Origin: Clostridia bacterium
Lineage (GTDB): Bacteria; Bacillota; Clostridia; Lachnospirales; Anaerotignaceae
Length of the DNA: 60,199 nt
NCBI GenBank assembly: GCA_009929735.1
Contig: RZZU01000017.1
Span: 1-60,199 of the forward strand
Reading direction: 5' to 3'
Part shown: positions 8,156 through 16,173 of the stretch, in pieces
Layout of the letters: the number at the start of each line of letters is the position of its first letter
How positions within the stretch are numbered: the first letter of the stretch is position 1
Translations under genes and position numbers: made by a program
The notes under the pieces: model-generated
Seen by the model: the letters and a program-made list of their open reading frames with translations, nothing else
Database searches by the model: none
What the model was told of the DNA's origin: nothing

Positions 8156-9295
8156 ATGGATTTAGAAGCTTTAAGAAACAGAATGAATGAGATGGACGAC
8201 GGAATCGTGAAGCTATTTGTGGAACGGATGCAGACAGCGGCAAAAATTGCAGAGGCGAAAGCAGAAAAAAATCTGCCCGTCTTAGACCAAAAAAGAGAAA
8301 ATGAAGTATTACAGCGTGTGATGGAAATGTCGGGGGAAGAATTTGAATTATATGTCAATACCCTTTATCATACCATGTTTGAAGTAAGCAAAAGCTATCA
8401 GGCTGGGTTGTTGACCAAGGAAACACCTCTTTCTCAAGAGATTCTTGCAAATATCAGCGAGCCTAAAATGGAATTTCCAAGAAAAGCCATTGTTGCCTGC
8501 CAGGGTGTTGAAGGATCTTATGCTGAAAGAGCCTGCGGCAAGCTGTTTCCTATGCCAAACACCATGTTTTTCAATAGCTTTGAAAGTGTATTTAACGCAG
8601 TAGAAAGGGGACTTTGCCAATACGGCGTTTTGCCCATCGAAAACAGCTCGGCGGGTTCAGTAACTGAAGTTTACGATTTAATGGTTCGCCATAAATTTTA
8701 TATTGTAAAGAGCTTAAAGCTGCATATTAATCATGCCCTTGTAACAAAAAAAGGTGTAAAGCTTTCCGAAATCAAAGAAATTATTTCCCATGAACAGGCA
8801 TTGCAGCAATGCAGTGAATTTTTAAAATCCTTGCCAAACGTGAAAATAACCGTGTTTGAAAATACTGCTACGGCTGCGAAATACGTTTCAGAATGTGACC
8901 GCACGGATATTGCGGCACTTTCCTCCCCTGAATGTGCAAAGCTGTACGGCTTGGAGATTCTAAAAGAGGATGTTCAGAATAATCAGAATAACTATACCAG
9001 ATTCATTTGTATTGCAAAGAATATGGAAATTTATGCAGGTGCAAATAAAATCAGCTTGATGCTTTCCGTGGAGCACAGACCCGGTTCTTTACATGAAATG
9101 ATTGGAAAGGTTGCCTGCCGTGGTCTGAACCTTTGCAAGTTGGAAAGCCGTCCGATTCCCGGAAAGGATTTTGAATTCCGTTTCTATTTCGATATAGATG
9201 GCTCTGTATTCTCTCCTCATGTATTGACATTGCTTAAGGATATGGAATTGTCCGCTGAAAAGCTTTCCTTCTTGGGATGCTATTCTGAAATGTAA
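8156..9295 (+). CDS. pheA: Chorismate mutase / prephenate dehydratase (P-protein)
   Basis: A bifunctional enzyme from chorismate to phenylpyruvate. Residues 1-85 are an AroQ-class chorismate mutase (MDLEALRNRMNEMDD, with KRENEVLQRV). About 100-280 is prephenate dehydratase with GVEGSYAERA, LPIENSSAGSV and the catalytic NYTRFICIA. Residues 290-375 are an ACT domain with HRPGSLHEMIG and LESRPIPG, the Phe-binding motif, so feedback inhibition by phenylalanine is expected. Length is 379. ATG follows AAAAGGAGGAACAAAAG. The 91 bases upstream contain a small hairpin but no terminator, so it is probably still in the aromatic operon. Confidence 0.96.
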   Translation: MDLEALRNRMNEMDDGIVKLFVERMQTAAKIAEAKAEKNLPVLDQKRENEVLQRVMEMSGEEFELYVNTLYHTMFEVSKSYQAGLLTKETPLSQEILANISEPKMEFPRKAIVACQGVEGSYAERACGKLFPMPNTMFFNSFESVFNAVERGLCQYGVLPIENSSAGSVTEVYDLMVRHKFYIVKSLKLHINHALVTKKGVKLSEIKEIISHEQALQQCSEFLKSLPNVKITVFENTATAAKYVSECDRTDIAALSSPECAKLYGLEILKEDVQNNQNNYTRFICIAKNMEIYAGANKISLMLSVEHRPGSLHEMIGKVACRGLNLCKLESRPIPGKDFEFRFYFDIDGSVFSPHVLTLLKDMELSAEKLSFLGCYSEM

Positions 9296-9306
9296 GGGGC
9301 GATGGT

Positions 9307-9753
9307 ATGAAGATTCTGGTGCTGAACGGACCGAATTTGAACATGCTAGGAATTCGGGAGAAAGGCATTTATGGAAGTGAAACCTATGAGGATTTGCTTC
9401 ATCTGATTCAAAAAACTGCCGAAGAAAAAAACATAGAGGTTGAGGTTTATCAATCCAATCACGAGGGTGCTTTGGTAGACCGCATCCAACAGGCTTACTT
9501 TGACGGTACGGAGGGCATTGTAATGAACCCTGCCGCATACACCCATACCAGTGTTGCCATTTTGGATGCATTAAAGGCGGTAAGCCTGCCTGCGGTGGAG
9601 GTGCATATTTCCGATGTGAGCCAAAGGGAAGATTTTCGTCAGATTTCTTATGCAGGAAAGGCTTGCGTTAAGACCATAATGGGCAAGGGGATTTTGGGAT
9701 ACAAAGAAGCGATACTGTTTTTGCAAGAGAGAAGCAACACGAAGGGGGAATAG
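9307..9753 (+). CDS. aroQ: 3-dehydroquinate dehydratase, type II
   Basis: Dehydrates 3-dehydroquinate to 3-dehydroshikimate. The 148-residue size and motifs LVLNGPNLNMLGIRE, YGSETYEDL, QSNHEG, NPAAYTHTS and EVHISDVSQREDFR define the small dodecameric type II enzyme. In this family the catalytic Tyr lies in the YGSETY loop and the His in the EVHISD strand. It starts 11 bases after pheA and ends three bases before the aminotransferase, so it belongs to the same operon. Confidence 0.95.
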   Translation: MKILVLNGPNLNMLGIREKGIYGSETYEDLLHLIQKTAEEKNIEVEVYQSNHEGALVDRIQQAYFDGTEGIVMNPAAYTHTSVAILDALKAVSLPAVEVHISDVSQREDFRQISYAGKACVKTIMGKGILGYKEAILFLQERSNTKGE

Positions 9754-9756
9754 ACC

Positions 9757-10941
9757 GTGATTTCTAAAAATATGAAAATCTTGGTGGATAAAAGTGCCGC
9801 CATCAGCGCATTATTTACCGAAGGCAAGCGGATGCGCCAGATTTTGGGGGACGAGAATGTTTTTGATTTTGGAATCGGAAACCCGAATGTAAAGGCACCT
9901 CTTTCGGTCAATAAAACGGCAATTGAAATATTGGAGAATATAGATTCCTTGGCGATTCACAGCTATACGGATAGTACGGGGATTCCCACAGTGCGACAGG
10001 CCATTGCAGAAAGTTTAAACCGCCGCTTTCAAGAGGAGTACACAGGTGACAATATTGTCATGACCACAGGTGCGGCAGGTGGATTAAACGTCATTTTAAA
10101 GGTTTTATTAGACCAAGGGGATGAGGTCTTGACCTTTGCACCCTACTTTTCAGAATATGACGTATATGTTGCCAATGCAGGCGGGCAGTTGCTTGCCATT
10201 GAGCCAAATATTCCGTCGTTTTTGCCCGACCCCAAAAAGCTGGAACAGGCAATTACTCCAAAAACGAAGGCAGTGATTATTAACAATCCCAATAATCCTT
10301 CTGGGGTGGTTTATGATGCGGAAACTTTAAAAAAAGTGGCAGAGGTTTTGACGGCCAAGGAAAAGGAGCTGGGAACCTCAATCTATTTGATTTCCGATGA
10401 GCCATACAGAGAATTGGTATTTGATGGAGTTACGGTGCCCTATATTCCAAAGCTGTACAGCAACACGATTGTGGCCTATTCTTTTTCAAAATCCCTTTCG
10501 TTGCCGGGGGATAGAATTGGGTATTTAACCATTCCTTCCTCTGTTCAGGATTTTCAGGATGTGGTTTATGGAGCAGGAGTTGCTAACCGTGTGCTAGGGT
10601 TTGTAAATGCCCCTGCATTACAGCAATTGGTGGTTGCAAAATGCTGTGATGAGAAAGCTGATATAGCTTTTTACGACAAAAACAGGGAAATTTTATATAC
10701 TGCTTTGATGCAACACGGTTTTGAATGTGCAAAGCCCCAAGGGGCATTTTACCTGTTTGTGAAGGCTTTGGAGGAGGACGATGTTGCTTTTGTAAACAAA
10801 GCAAAGGAATTTGGTATTTTGATGACGCCCGGCATCGGTTTTGGCTGTAAGGGTTATGCACGAATTGCCTATTGTGTGTCGAGAGATACCATTGAGGGGG
10901 CATTACCTTCCTTTGAAAAGCTGGCAAAAGCATATCAATAA
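9757..10941 (+). CDS. PLP-dependent class I aminotransferase (probably aromatic)
   Basis: A fold-type I aminotransferase of 394 residues with GIGNPNVKAP, the glycine-rich TTGAAGGLNVIL, NNPNNPSGVVYD and SFSKSLSLPGDRIGY, where the Lys binds PLP. As the last gene of the Phe/Tyr operon it most likely transaminates phenylpyruvate and 4-hydroxyphenylpyruvate to Phe and Tyr. Sequence alone cannot exclude an aspartate preference. It starts at GTG 9757 after GAAGGGGGAA. Confidence 0.88.
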   Translation: MISKNMKILVDKSAAISALFTEGKRMRQILGDENVFDFGIGNPNVKAPLSVNKTAIEILENIDSLAIHSYTDSTGIPTVRQAIAESLNRRFQEEYTGDNIVMTTGAAGGLNVILKVLLDQGDEVLTFAPYFSEYDVYVANAGGQLLAIEPNIPSFLPDPKKLEQAITPKTKAVIINNPNNPSGVVYDAETLKKVAEVLTAKEKELGTSIYLISDEPYRELVFDGVTVPYIPKLYSNTIVAYSFSKSLSLPGDRIGYLTIPSSVQDFQDVVYGAGVANRVLGFVNAPALQQLVVAKCCDEKADIAFYDKNREILYTALMQHGFECAKPQGAFYLFVKALEEDDVAFVNKAKEFGILMTPGIGFGCKGYARIAYCVSRDTIEGALPSFEKLAKAYQ

Positions 10942-10954
10942 AATTAGGAAAGCG

Positions 10955-11188
10955 GGTATTGCGAAAGCAATGCCTTAGACTCAAGACAAAGTCAAAATCT
11001 TGCGGGCTTTGCCTTCAGGCACCCACAAGGATTTCATCATTGACCCACCTGAACCCACAAGGAATGCGGGTTCTAAATAAAATTTGGTCTTGCTTTTTTC
11101 AAAAAGCAAGTGATGACCCATCTTGGGCAGTGAGAGGCCAATGCCCAAGGTTTGTCAACGTTCTGGAAGGTATTGCGAAAGCAATGCC
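10955..11188. repeat. Hairpin-rich intergenic repeat region flanked by 20-bp repeats
   Basis: A 20-bp self-complementary repeat, GGTATTGC-GAAA-GCAATGCC, occurs identically at 10955-10974 and 11169-11188. Between the copies lie further hairpins: CTTGCTTTTT/AAAAAGCAAG (11089-11110) and AACCC/GGGTT (11052-11072). The segment 10999-11046 resembles the reverse complement of 23980-24032, so this is a dispersed non-coding repeat type. An open frame through it has no ribosome binding site and is not a credible gene. Confidence 0.6.
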
Positions 11189-11196
11189 TTTTTTAT
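11169..11196 (+). terminator. Rho-independent terminator of the aromatic operon
   Basis: The second copy of the GGTATTGC-GAAA-GCAATGCC hairpin (GAAA tetraloop, 8-bp stem) is followed directly by TTTTTTATTTTG. It is the first convincing terminator after the aminotransferase. Confidence 0.7.
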
Positions 11197-11421
11197 TTTG
11201 CAGAAATGGTAAGACTTTGATGGTGAATCTAGGTGAAGGTTAACAGCCAAATGGAAGAAAATATCTAATTTTTGGGTGGGTGACAGCGCTAATTTGGTGG
11301 GGGAGGAACAAGAATATTCAGTTTTGTCGAATGTTGCTGCATTTTGTAGTAAATAGGCTGAAAGCCTTGAATTATCAAGGATTCTTTATAAAAAAAACAT
11401 AGTGTTTTTGTGTTTAAGGGG

Positions 11422-11480
11422 TTGTATTATTACGTTAAATATATTACAATGTGGTTAATAGTGGGGAAAAGTGGTTGAGA
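11422..11480 (+). promoter_or_regulatory. dcw promoter with MraZ-binding repeats
   Basis: TTGTAT (11422-11427), a 17-base spacer and TACAAT (11445-11450) form a sigma-A promoter. It is followed without a gap by three repeats at exact 10-bp spacing: GTGGTTAATA (11451), GTGGGGAAAA (11461) and GTGGTTGAGA (11471). A weaker ATGGTTTCAA follows at 11481. Repeats of the GTGGG type about one helical turn apart are the known MraZ operator, which implies autoregulation of the cluster. Confidence 0.75.
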
Positions 11481-11533
11481 ATGGTTTCAAACGCTCGTTT
11501 TTCCTATCATGGGTGAAGGGTGGTGACTGCAAA

Positions 11534-11965
11534 ATGTTTCTGGGCGAATTTCAACATTCCATTGATTCCAAAGGGCGCTTAATTGTTCCTGCGAAATTCA
11601 GAGACGGTCTAGGCGAGCATTTTGTTGTGACCAAAGGCTTGGACAACTGTCTGTTTGCATATCCGAAAAGCGAATGGGCAATTTTCGAAGAGAAACTGAA
11701 ACAACTCCCTTTAACTAGCAGTGGCGCTAGAAAATTTGTACGTTTTTTCTTTGCTGGTGCCATTGAATGTGAATTGGACAATCAGGGAAGGATAAATTTG
11801 CCTGCAAACCTCAGAGAATATGCAGGGTTGAAAAAAGATGTTGTTTCCATCGGCGTAAATAACCGTGTGGAAATTTGGAACAAGGATAATTGGAACGAAT
11901 ATAACAACGAAGAGAACTTTATCAGCAATGAGTTGGCGTTTGAAATGGAGAATTTAGGAATTTAA
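11534..11965 (+). CDS. mraZ: Transcriptional regulator MraZ
   Basis: A ring-forming DNA-binding protein of two SpoVT/AbrB-like halves that controls the division and cell wall cluster. The two halves carry [13 protein letters not shown] and [16 protein letters not shown], the family's repeated DxxGR signature. The start is ATG 11534 ([14 protein letters not shown]), giving 143 residues. A longer reading from 11471 would begin inside the operator and is rejected. GGGTGGTG supplies the ribosome binding site. It is the first gene of the cluster, followed by rsmH. Confidence 0.93.
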   Translation: MFLGEFQHSIDSKGRLIVPAKFRDGLGEHFVVTKGLDNCLFAYPKSEWAIFEEKLKQLPLTSSGARKFVRFFFAGAIECELDNQGRINLPANLREYAGLKKDVVSIGVNNRVEIWNKDNWNEYNNEENFISNELAFEMENLGI

Positions 11966-12120
11966 CGTTTTAGACATTATTGGGTTACTCGGAATTGTAA
12001 AGAGGTTTATCTCTGTCTGATTAAAAACGGTAAGGGTTTGGACAAGCAAAGGCTAAAATGGAAAAAATAAGAAAGGGTAAAGACGGCGCAAAATATTTTG
12101 GGCTGCCTAGGGTAAGCATT

Positions 12121-13059
12121 TTGGAATTTCATCATGTTTCCGTACTTCTTTGGGAGTGCATTGAAAATTTGAATATTAAGCCTGACGGAATTTATGTGGA
12201 TGGCACTATGGGCGGCGGCGGTCACTCCTTGGAAATAGCAAAAAAACTGTCTACGGGTAGGCTCATTTGCATTGATCAGGATTTGAATGCCCATCAGGCG
12301 GCAAAGGAAGTCTTGAAAGAGCATCTTGATAAAATCACATTTGTGCATGACAATTTTGGAAATATCGGCAGTATTTTAGAAAGCTTAGGGATAGAAAAAA
12401 TTGATGGGATGCTTTTGGATATCGGTGTTTCCTCCCATCAGCTCGATGAAGCGGAGCGTGGTTTTTCCTATCAGCAGGACGCACCATTGGATATGCGTAT
12501 GGATACGACAAATTCATTTTCGGCCTATGAGCTTGTAAACGAGTATGACGAGGACGAATTAAATCGTGTCATTTTTACTTACGGTGAGGAACGCTGGGCA
12601 AGAAGAATTGCCCAATTTATTGTAAAGGAAAGGCAGGCCAAGCCGATTCAGACAACAGCCGAATTGGTTGAGGTGATCAAGAAAGCAGTGCCAAAAGGAG
12701 CAAGGAAGGACGGACCGCACCCTGCAAAAAGAACCTTTCAAGCAATTCGTATTGAGGTGAATGGTGAGCTTGAGGTTTTACAGTGTGCAATTGATGACGT
12801 TGCCAACAAATTAAAACCTGAAGGCAGACTTTGCATTATTACCTTCCATTCATTGGAGGACAGAATCGTTAAGGAGGCTTTCCGTAAGCAGGAAAATCCA
12901 TGTATTTGTCCGTCGCAATTTCCTGTTTGTGTTTGCGGGAAAAAACAAACAGGCAGGGTGATTACAAGAAAGCCTATTTTACCAAGTGAGGGAGAATTGC
13001 AAACAAATCCTCGTGCCAGAAGCGCAAAACTGCGTGTTTTAGAGGGAGTAGAAAAATAA
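12121..13059 (+). CDS. rsmH: 16S rRNA (cytosine-1402-N4)-methyltransferase
   Basis: Methylates N4 of C1402 in 16S rRNA using S-adenosylmethionine. It contains [11 protein letters not shown] (SAM loop), [25 protein letters not shown], and [16 protein letters not shown] with the downstream [11 protein letters not shown] chose TTG 12121 ([14 protein letters not shown]) because orthologues begin there and AGGG lies eight bases upstream, giving 312 residues. An in-frame ATG at 12058 with AAAGG would add 21 residues that do not look like the family and cannot be excluded. Confidence 0.93.
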   Translation: MEFHHVSVLLWECIENLNIKPDGIYVDGTMGGGGHSLEIAKKLSTGRLICIDQDLNAHQAAKEVLKEHLDKITFVHDNFGNIGSILESLGIEKIDGMLLDIGVSSHQLDEAERGFSYQQDAPLDMRMDTTNSFSAYELVNEYDEDELNRVIFTYGEERWARRIAQFIVKERQAKPIQTTAELVEVIKKAVPKGARKDGPHPAKRTFQAIRIEVNGELEVLQCAIDDVANKLKPEGRLCIITFHSLEDRIVKEAFRKQENPCICPSQFPVCVCGKKQTGRVITRKPILPSEGELQTNPRARSAKLRVLEGVEK

Positions 13060-13078
13060 ATGGAAAGGGGTATTGTGT

Positions 13079-13618
13079 ATGGCAGCAAAACGATACGAAA
13101 GAAATCGAAATTTGTACAGAGGTTCCTCCTACTATACTTATGGTAACGTTGCGTATGACATACAGCCGGAAAATACCCCGTATTATACGGAGGAAGAGGA
13201 ACAAAAAAGCCGTATTGCGCAGGAAAAGGCGCAAAAAGCTGAAAACAGAGAAAGCAGAATTACAGCTTTTAAATTTATTGCCATCATTGTAATCCTTTTT
13301 GCGGGCAGTATCGCTTTCATGGGAATGCACGTAAAAGCTGCCAATGAAACCATAGAACTGAGAAAAGAAAAAACGCAGTTGTCAGATTTGAAATCTAGCA
13401 ATGCAATTTTAGAGGCAGAACTAACGGAACAACTTGATTTGGATTATATTAAAGAGCAAGCAACAACCCGTTTGGGTATGGCGGAGCCTCAGTCCTATCA
13501 GGTTGTATACATAGATGTACCGAAACAAAGCTATACCATTCAATATGCAGCAGACACAACAGAAGAGAAAAAAGACACAGGTTTTTTGAAATTCACAAAT
13601 TGGCTTAAAAAGGATTGA
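13079..13618 (+). CDS. FtsL-like cell division protein
   Basis: A small bitopic membrane protein of 179 residues. It has a charged, Tyr-rich N-terminus inside the cell, one membrane segment near 63-82 (FKFIAIIVILFAGSIAFMG), then an extracellular coiled coil with a heptad-like LRKEKTQLSDLKSSNAILEA. This layout and its place between rsmH and a class B PBP identify the FtsL slot of the divisome, which recruits FtsB and FtsQ partners and activates septal synthesis. Sequence conservation in FtsL is low, so the call rests on topology and synteny. ATG 13079 has AAAGGGG eight bases upstream. A TTG at 13073 is too close to it. Confidence 0.75.
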   Translation: MAAKRYERNRNLYRGSSYYTYGNVAYDIQPENTPYYTEEEEQKSRIAQEKAQKAENRESRITAFKFIAIIVILFAGSIAFMGMHVKAANETIELRKEKTQLSDLKSSNAILEAELTEQLDLDYIKEQATTRLGMAEPQSYQVVYIDVPKQSYTIQYAADTTEEKKDTGFLKFTNWLKKD

Positions 13619-13624
13619 TGCAGC

Positions 13625-15835
13625 ATGAGAAAAACTACAACAGGAATAAAAGTAAAAAATAAAATTACTTTTATTCTTTTTGTATTTATTGCGGTTTTTG
13701 GGATTTTTTTTGGGAGAGTTGTATATTTGAAGGTTGTTCATGGAGAGGAATATGAAACAGCGGCAAAAAATCAGCAAATAAACCGTTATGACACTGTAAT
13801 TGCCGCAAATAGAGGCAGTATTCTTGACCGCAACGAGCAGGTGCTGGCGATTTCAACGGCGGTATATAATGTTGTGATTGACCCTTTGGTTTTGGCGGAA
13901 AACAAAGAGGCTGAACAAGAAAAAACCTTGACAACCTTATGCAAATATTTCCCGGAGTTGGAGTATGAAACTTTAAAGGGATATATCACGGTGAATGCCA
14001 CGACGGGACAGATTAATTTGCCAAACCACTGGAAATATTTAGTGAAGGGAATCGACCGTGCTTTAAAGGATGAGCTTGAGGCTTTAAATTTAAAGGGGGT
14101 TTATTACGAGCAGACCAGTAAGCGCTCATATCCGTTGAAAACTTTAGGCTGCCATTTATTGGGTTTTATTCGGGGCGGAACACAATGGGGGATTGAAGGG
14201 CAATACAATGATTATATGGTTGGAACACCGGGGCGTTCCTTCATCTTATACGATGGAGCCGACGGTGTTACATATCAGGATTATCCGGCACAAGACGGAG
14301 ATACCGTAATTACCACCATTGATTATACCATTCAGCAGTATGCAGAAGAGGTTGTTGCAGAAACAGGTGCTGAATGGCCCGCAGAAAATATTGCTGCCAT
14401 TGTCATGGATCCCACGACAGGGGAAATTATAGCATTGGCAGAATCCAATAGTTTTGACCTGAATAACCCGGGTACACCTTTGCAAGTTGAAACAGACCCT
14501 GCATTCAAGACAGAATGGGAGGCTAAAACCGATAAGGAGCAGATGGAGTATCTGAACAATATGTGGAAGACTTTCAGTATCAGCAGTACCTATGAGCCTG
14601 GGTCAATTTACAAGCCCCTTGTTGCGGCGGCAGCATTAGAAGAAGGGGTAATTACGCCGGAAACAACCTTTTACTGCGGCGGTTCTATTGACGTGAGCGG
14701 TACGCCGATTCATTGCCATTTAAAAAGCGGTCATGGCACTGTTAATGTAACGGATATTTTAGCCCAATCTTGTAATTTGGGTATTGTACAGATTGCGCAG
14801 AGGTTAGGGGCCACAAAACTATATCGGTATCAAATGGAATTTGGTTTTGGGCAAAAAACAGGTGTCAATTTACCTGGCGAGGTGAATGCCGCAAACTTGC
14901 TGCACTCCTTATCTGGGATTGGGCCGTTAGAATTGGCCACAATTTCCTTTGGTCAAACTTTTAACTGTACAACAATTCAGATTATTACGGCGTTTTCCGC
15001 TTTAATAAATGGCGGAAACATTATGAAGCCGTACATGGTTTCGCAGGTTATTGACCCAAGTGGAGACGTTGTCTATGAGAAAAAACCAGAGGTGGTACGG
15101 CAGGTTATTTCTGAGGAAACCTCGGATTATTTGCGTGTTGCGCTAAAGACAACGGTGGAAAGCGGTACGGGTAAAAAAATTCAGATTCCAGGGTATTCTA
15201 TTGGATGTAAAACAGGTACAGCCGAACAGGGCGCCAGAGAGAGAGATGACCTTTGGACGCTGACCCATATGGCATACTTCCCAGCGGAAAATCCCCAATA
15301 TATTGTACTAACCGTAATCAATTTACCAGAGGACTATGTTGATGGCATACAGAGTACTGCGCCAATGACGAAGTCTTTGATGGAGAAAATTATCAAATAT
15401 AAAAATTTGGAGCCAACGGAAGACACTGGGGAAGTGTCAACGTTGACGACAAAGGAAACAATTAAGCTTCCGGATTATGTTGGCAGTTCGGCGTATGATG
15501 TAGTAACGGATTTGGATGCCAAGGAATTGACCTACAAGGTTGTAGGGACAGGCAATACCATTACAAATCAAGTGCCTAAGGCGGGTGAAACGGTTGAAAA
15601 GGGCAGCGAAATCATCTTGTACGTCGAAAAATCCTCTAGTGATGCGGGGGCGGTTTCAGTGCCAAATGTTGTAGGAAAGACCTATAGTGATGCTACATCC
15701 ATACTGACAGAGGCAGGGTTTGAGGTCGTTTTTGAAGGAGATACCGACGGTGTTGTTTCTTTTCAGGAACCCAAATACGGCGTATCCGTTGAAAAGGGCG
15801 GAGAAGTCAAAATAAAGCTTGTACCAAAAACTTAG
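13625..15835 (+). CDS. Class B penicillin-binding protein with PASTA domains (PBP2B-like)
   Basis: A septal transpeptidase that cross-links peptidoglycan with the FtsW glycosyltransferase. A membrane anchor at about 13-33 is followed by a dimerisation region with RGSILDRN (64-70). The transpeptidase domain has the active-site S327-x-x-K330 in EPGSIYK, S382-C-N384 and K529-T-G. Two PASTA repeats occupy about 612-736 (KLPDYVGSSAYDVV, and SVPNVVGKTYSDAT), which in the family bind peptidoglycan. Length is 736. It follows the FtsL-like gene by six bases. The tandem arrangement with a second PBP downstream resembles pbpB-spoVD in Bacillus. Confidence 0.92.
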   Translation: MRKTTTGIKVKNKITFILFVFIAVFGIFFGRVVYLKVVHGEEYETAAKNQQINRYDTVIAANRGSILDRNEQVLAISTAVYNVVIDPLVLAENKEAEQEKTLTTLCKYFPELEYETLKGYITVNATTGQINLPNHWKYLVKGIDRALKDELEALNLKGVYYEQTSKRSYPLKTLGCHLLGFIRGGTQWGIEGQYNDYMVGTPGRSFILYDGADGVTYQDYPAQDGDTVITTIDYTIQQYAEEVVAETGAEWPAENIAAIVMDPTTGEIIALAESNSFDLNNPGTPLQVETDPAFKTEWEAKTDKEQMEYLNNMWKTFSISSTYEPGSIYKPLVAAAALEEGVITPETTFYCGGSIDVSGTPIHCHLKSGHGTVNVTDILAQSCNLGIVQIAQRLGATKLYRYQMEFGFGQKTGVNLPGEVNAANLLHSLSGIGPLELATISFGQTFNCTTIQIITAFSALINGGNIMKPYMVSQVIDPSGDVVYEKKPEVVRQVISEETSDYLRVALKTTVESGTGKKIQIPGYSIGCKTGTAEQGARERDDLWTLTHMAYFPAENPQYIVLTVINLPEDYVDGIQSTAPMTKSLMEKIIKYKNLEPTEDTGEVSTLTTKETIKLPDYVGSSAYDVVTDLDAKELTYKVVGTGNTITNQVPKAGETVEKGSEIILYVEKSSSDAGAVSVPNVVGKTYSDATSILTEAGFEVVFEGDTDGVVSFQEPKYGVSVEKGGEVKIKLVPKT

Positions 15836-15902
15836 GAATCCACAAAGTTGATAGGATGAAAATTCGATTGTCTAAAGCAGATGCTTGCTTAAGCTTAATT
15901 TT

Positions 15903-16065
15903 GGGAAACGCTGATTCATTCCATGTGTACATCAAATGGCTTGGTAAATTCTCCACATGGTCGGCGTCAAAAAGTCTTGCAATAGTATTGCTATTGCTGC
16001 TTTTTTTCCTTGCCAATCGAAAAATTTCTTCAACCATCTTCACACCCTCCATTAAATTGGCGCCT
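15903..16065 (+). repeat. Dispersed element family 1, copy 1 (MITE-like)
   Basis: About 163 bp with no coding content, closely similar over its whole length to 26162-26323 and 50234-50396. It begins GGGAAACGCTGATTCATTCC and ends CCCTCCATTAAATTGGCGCC, whose reverse complement resembles the start, so the ends are imperfect terminal inverted repeats. A central GCAATAG/CTATTGC hairpin is present. It sits in the gap between the two PBP genes. Confidence 0.75.
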
Positions 16066-16173
16066 CCTTTGTGTAATTTTCATGATATTAGCTACCGCCT
16101 GCTGGAATAAACGCATACACGCCCTGTTTTTTCCATATATTTTTTATAAATGGAGAAGGCAGGGGTGTTTTGT

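Noticed and set aside
10959..11243. Open frame of 94 codons after the aminotransferase
   Set aside because: It has no ribosome binding site and runs through a chain of hairpin repeats and a terminator. Its composition looks non-coding.
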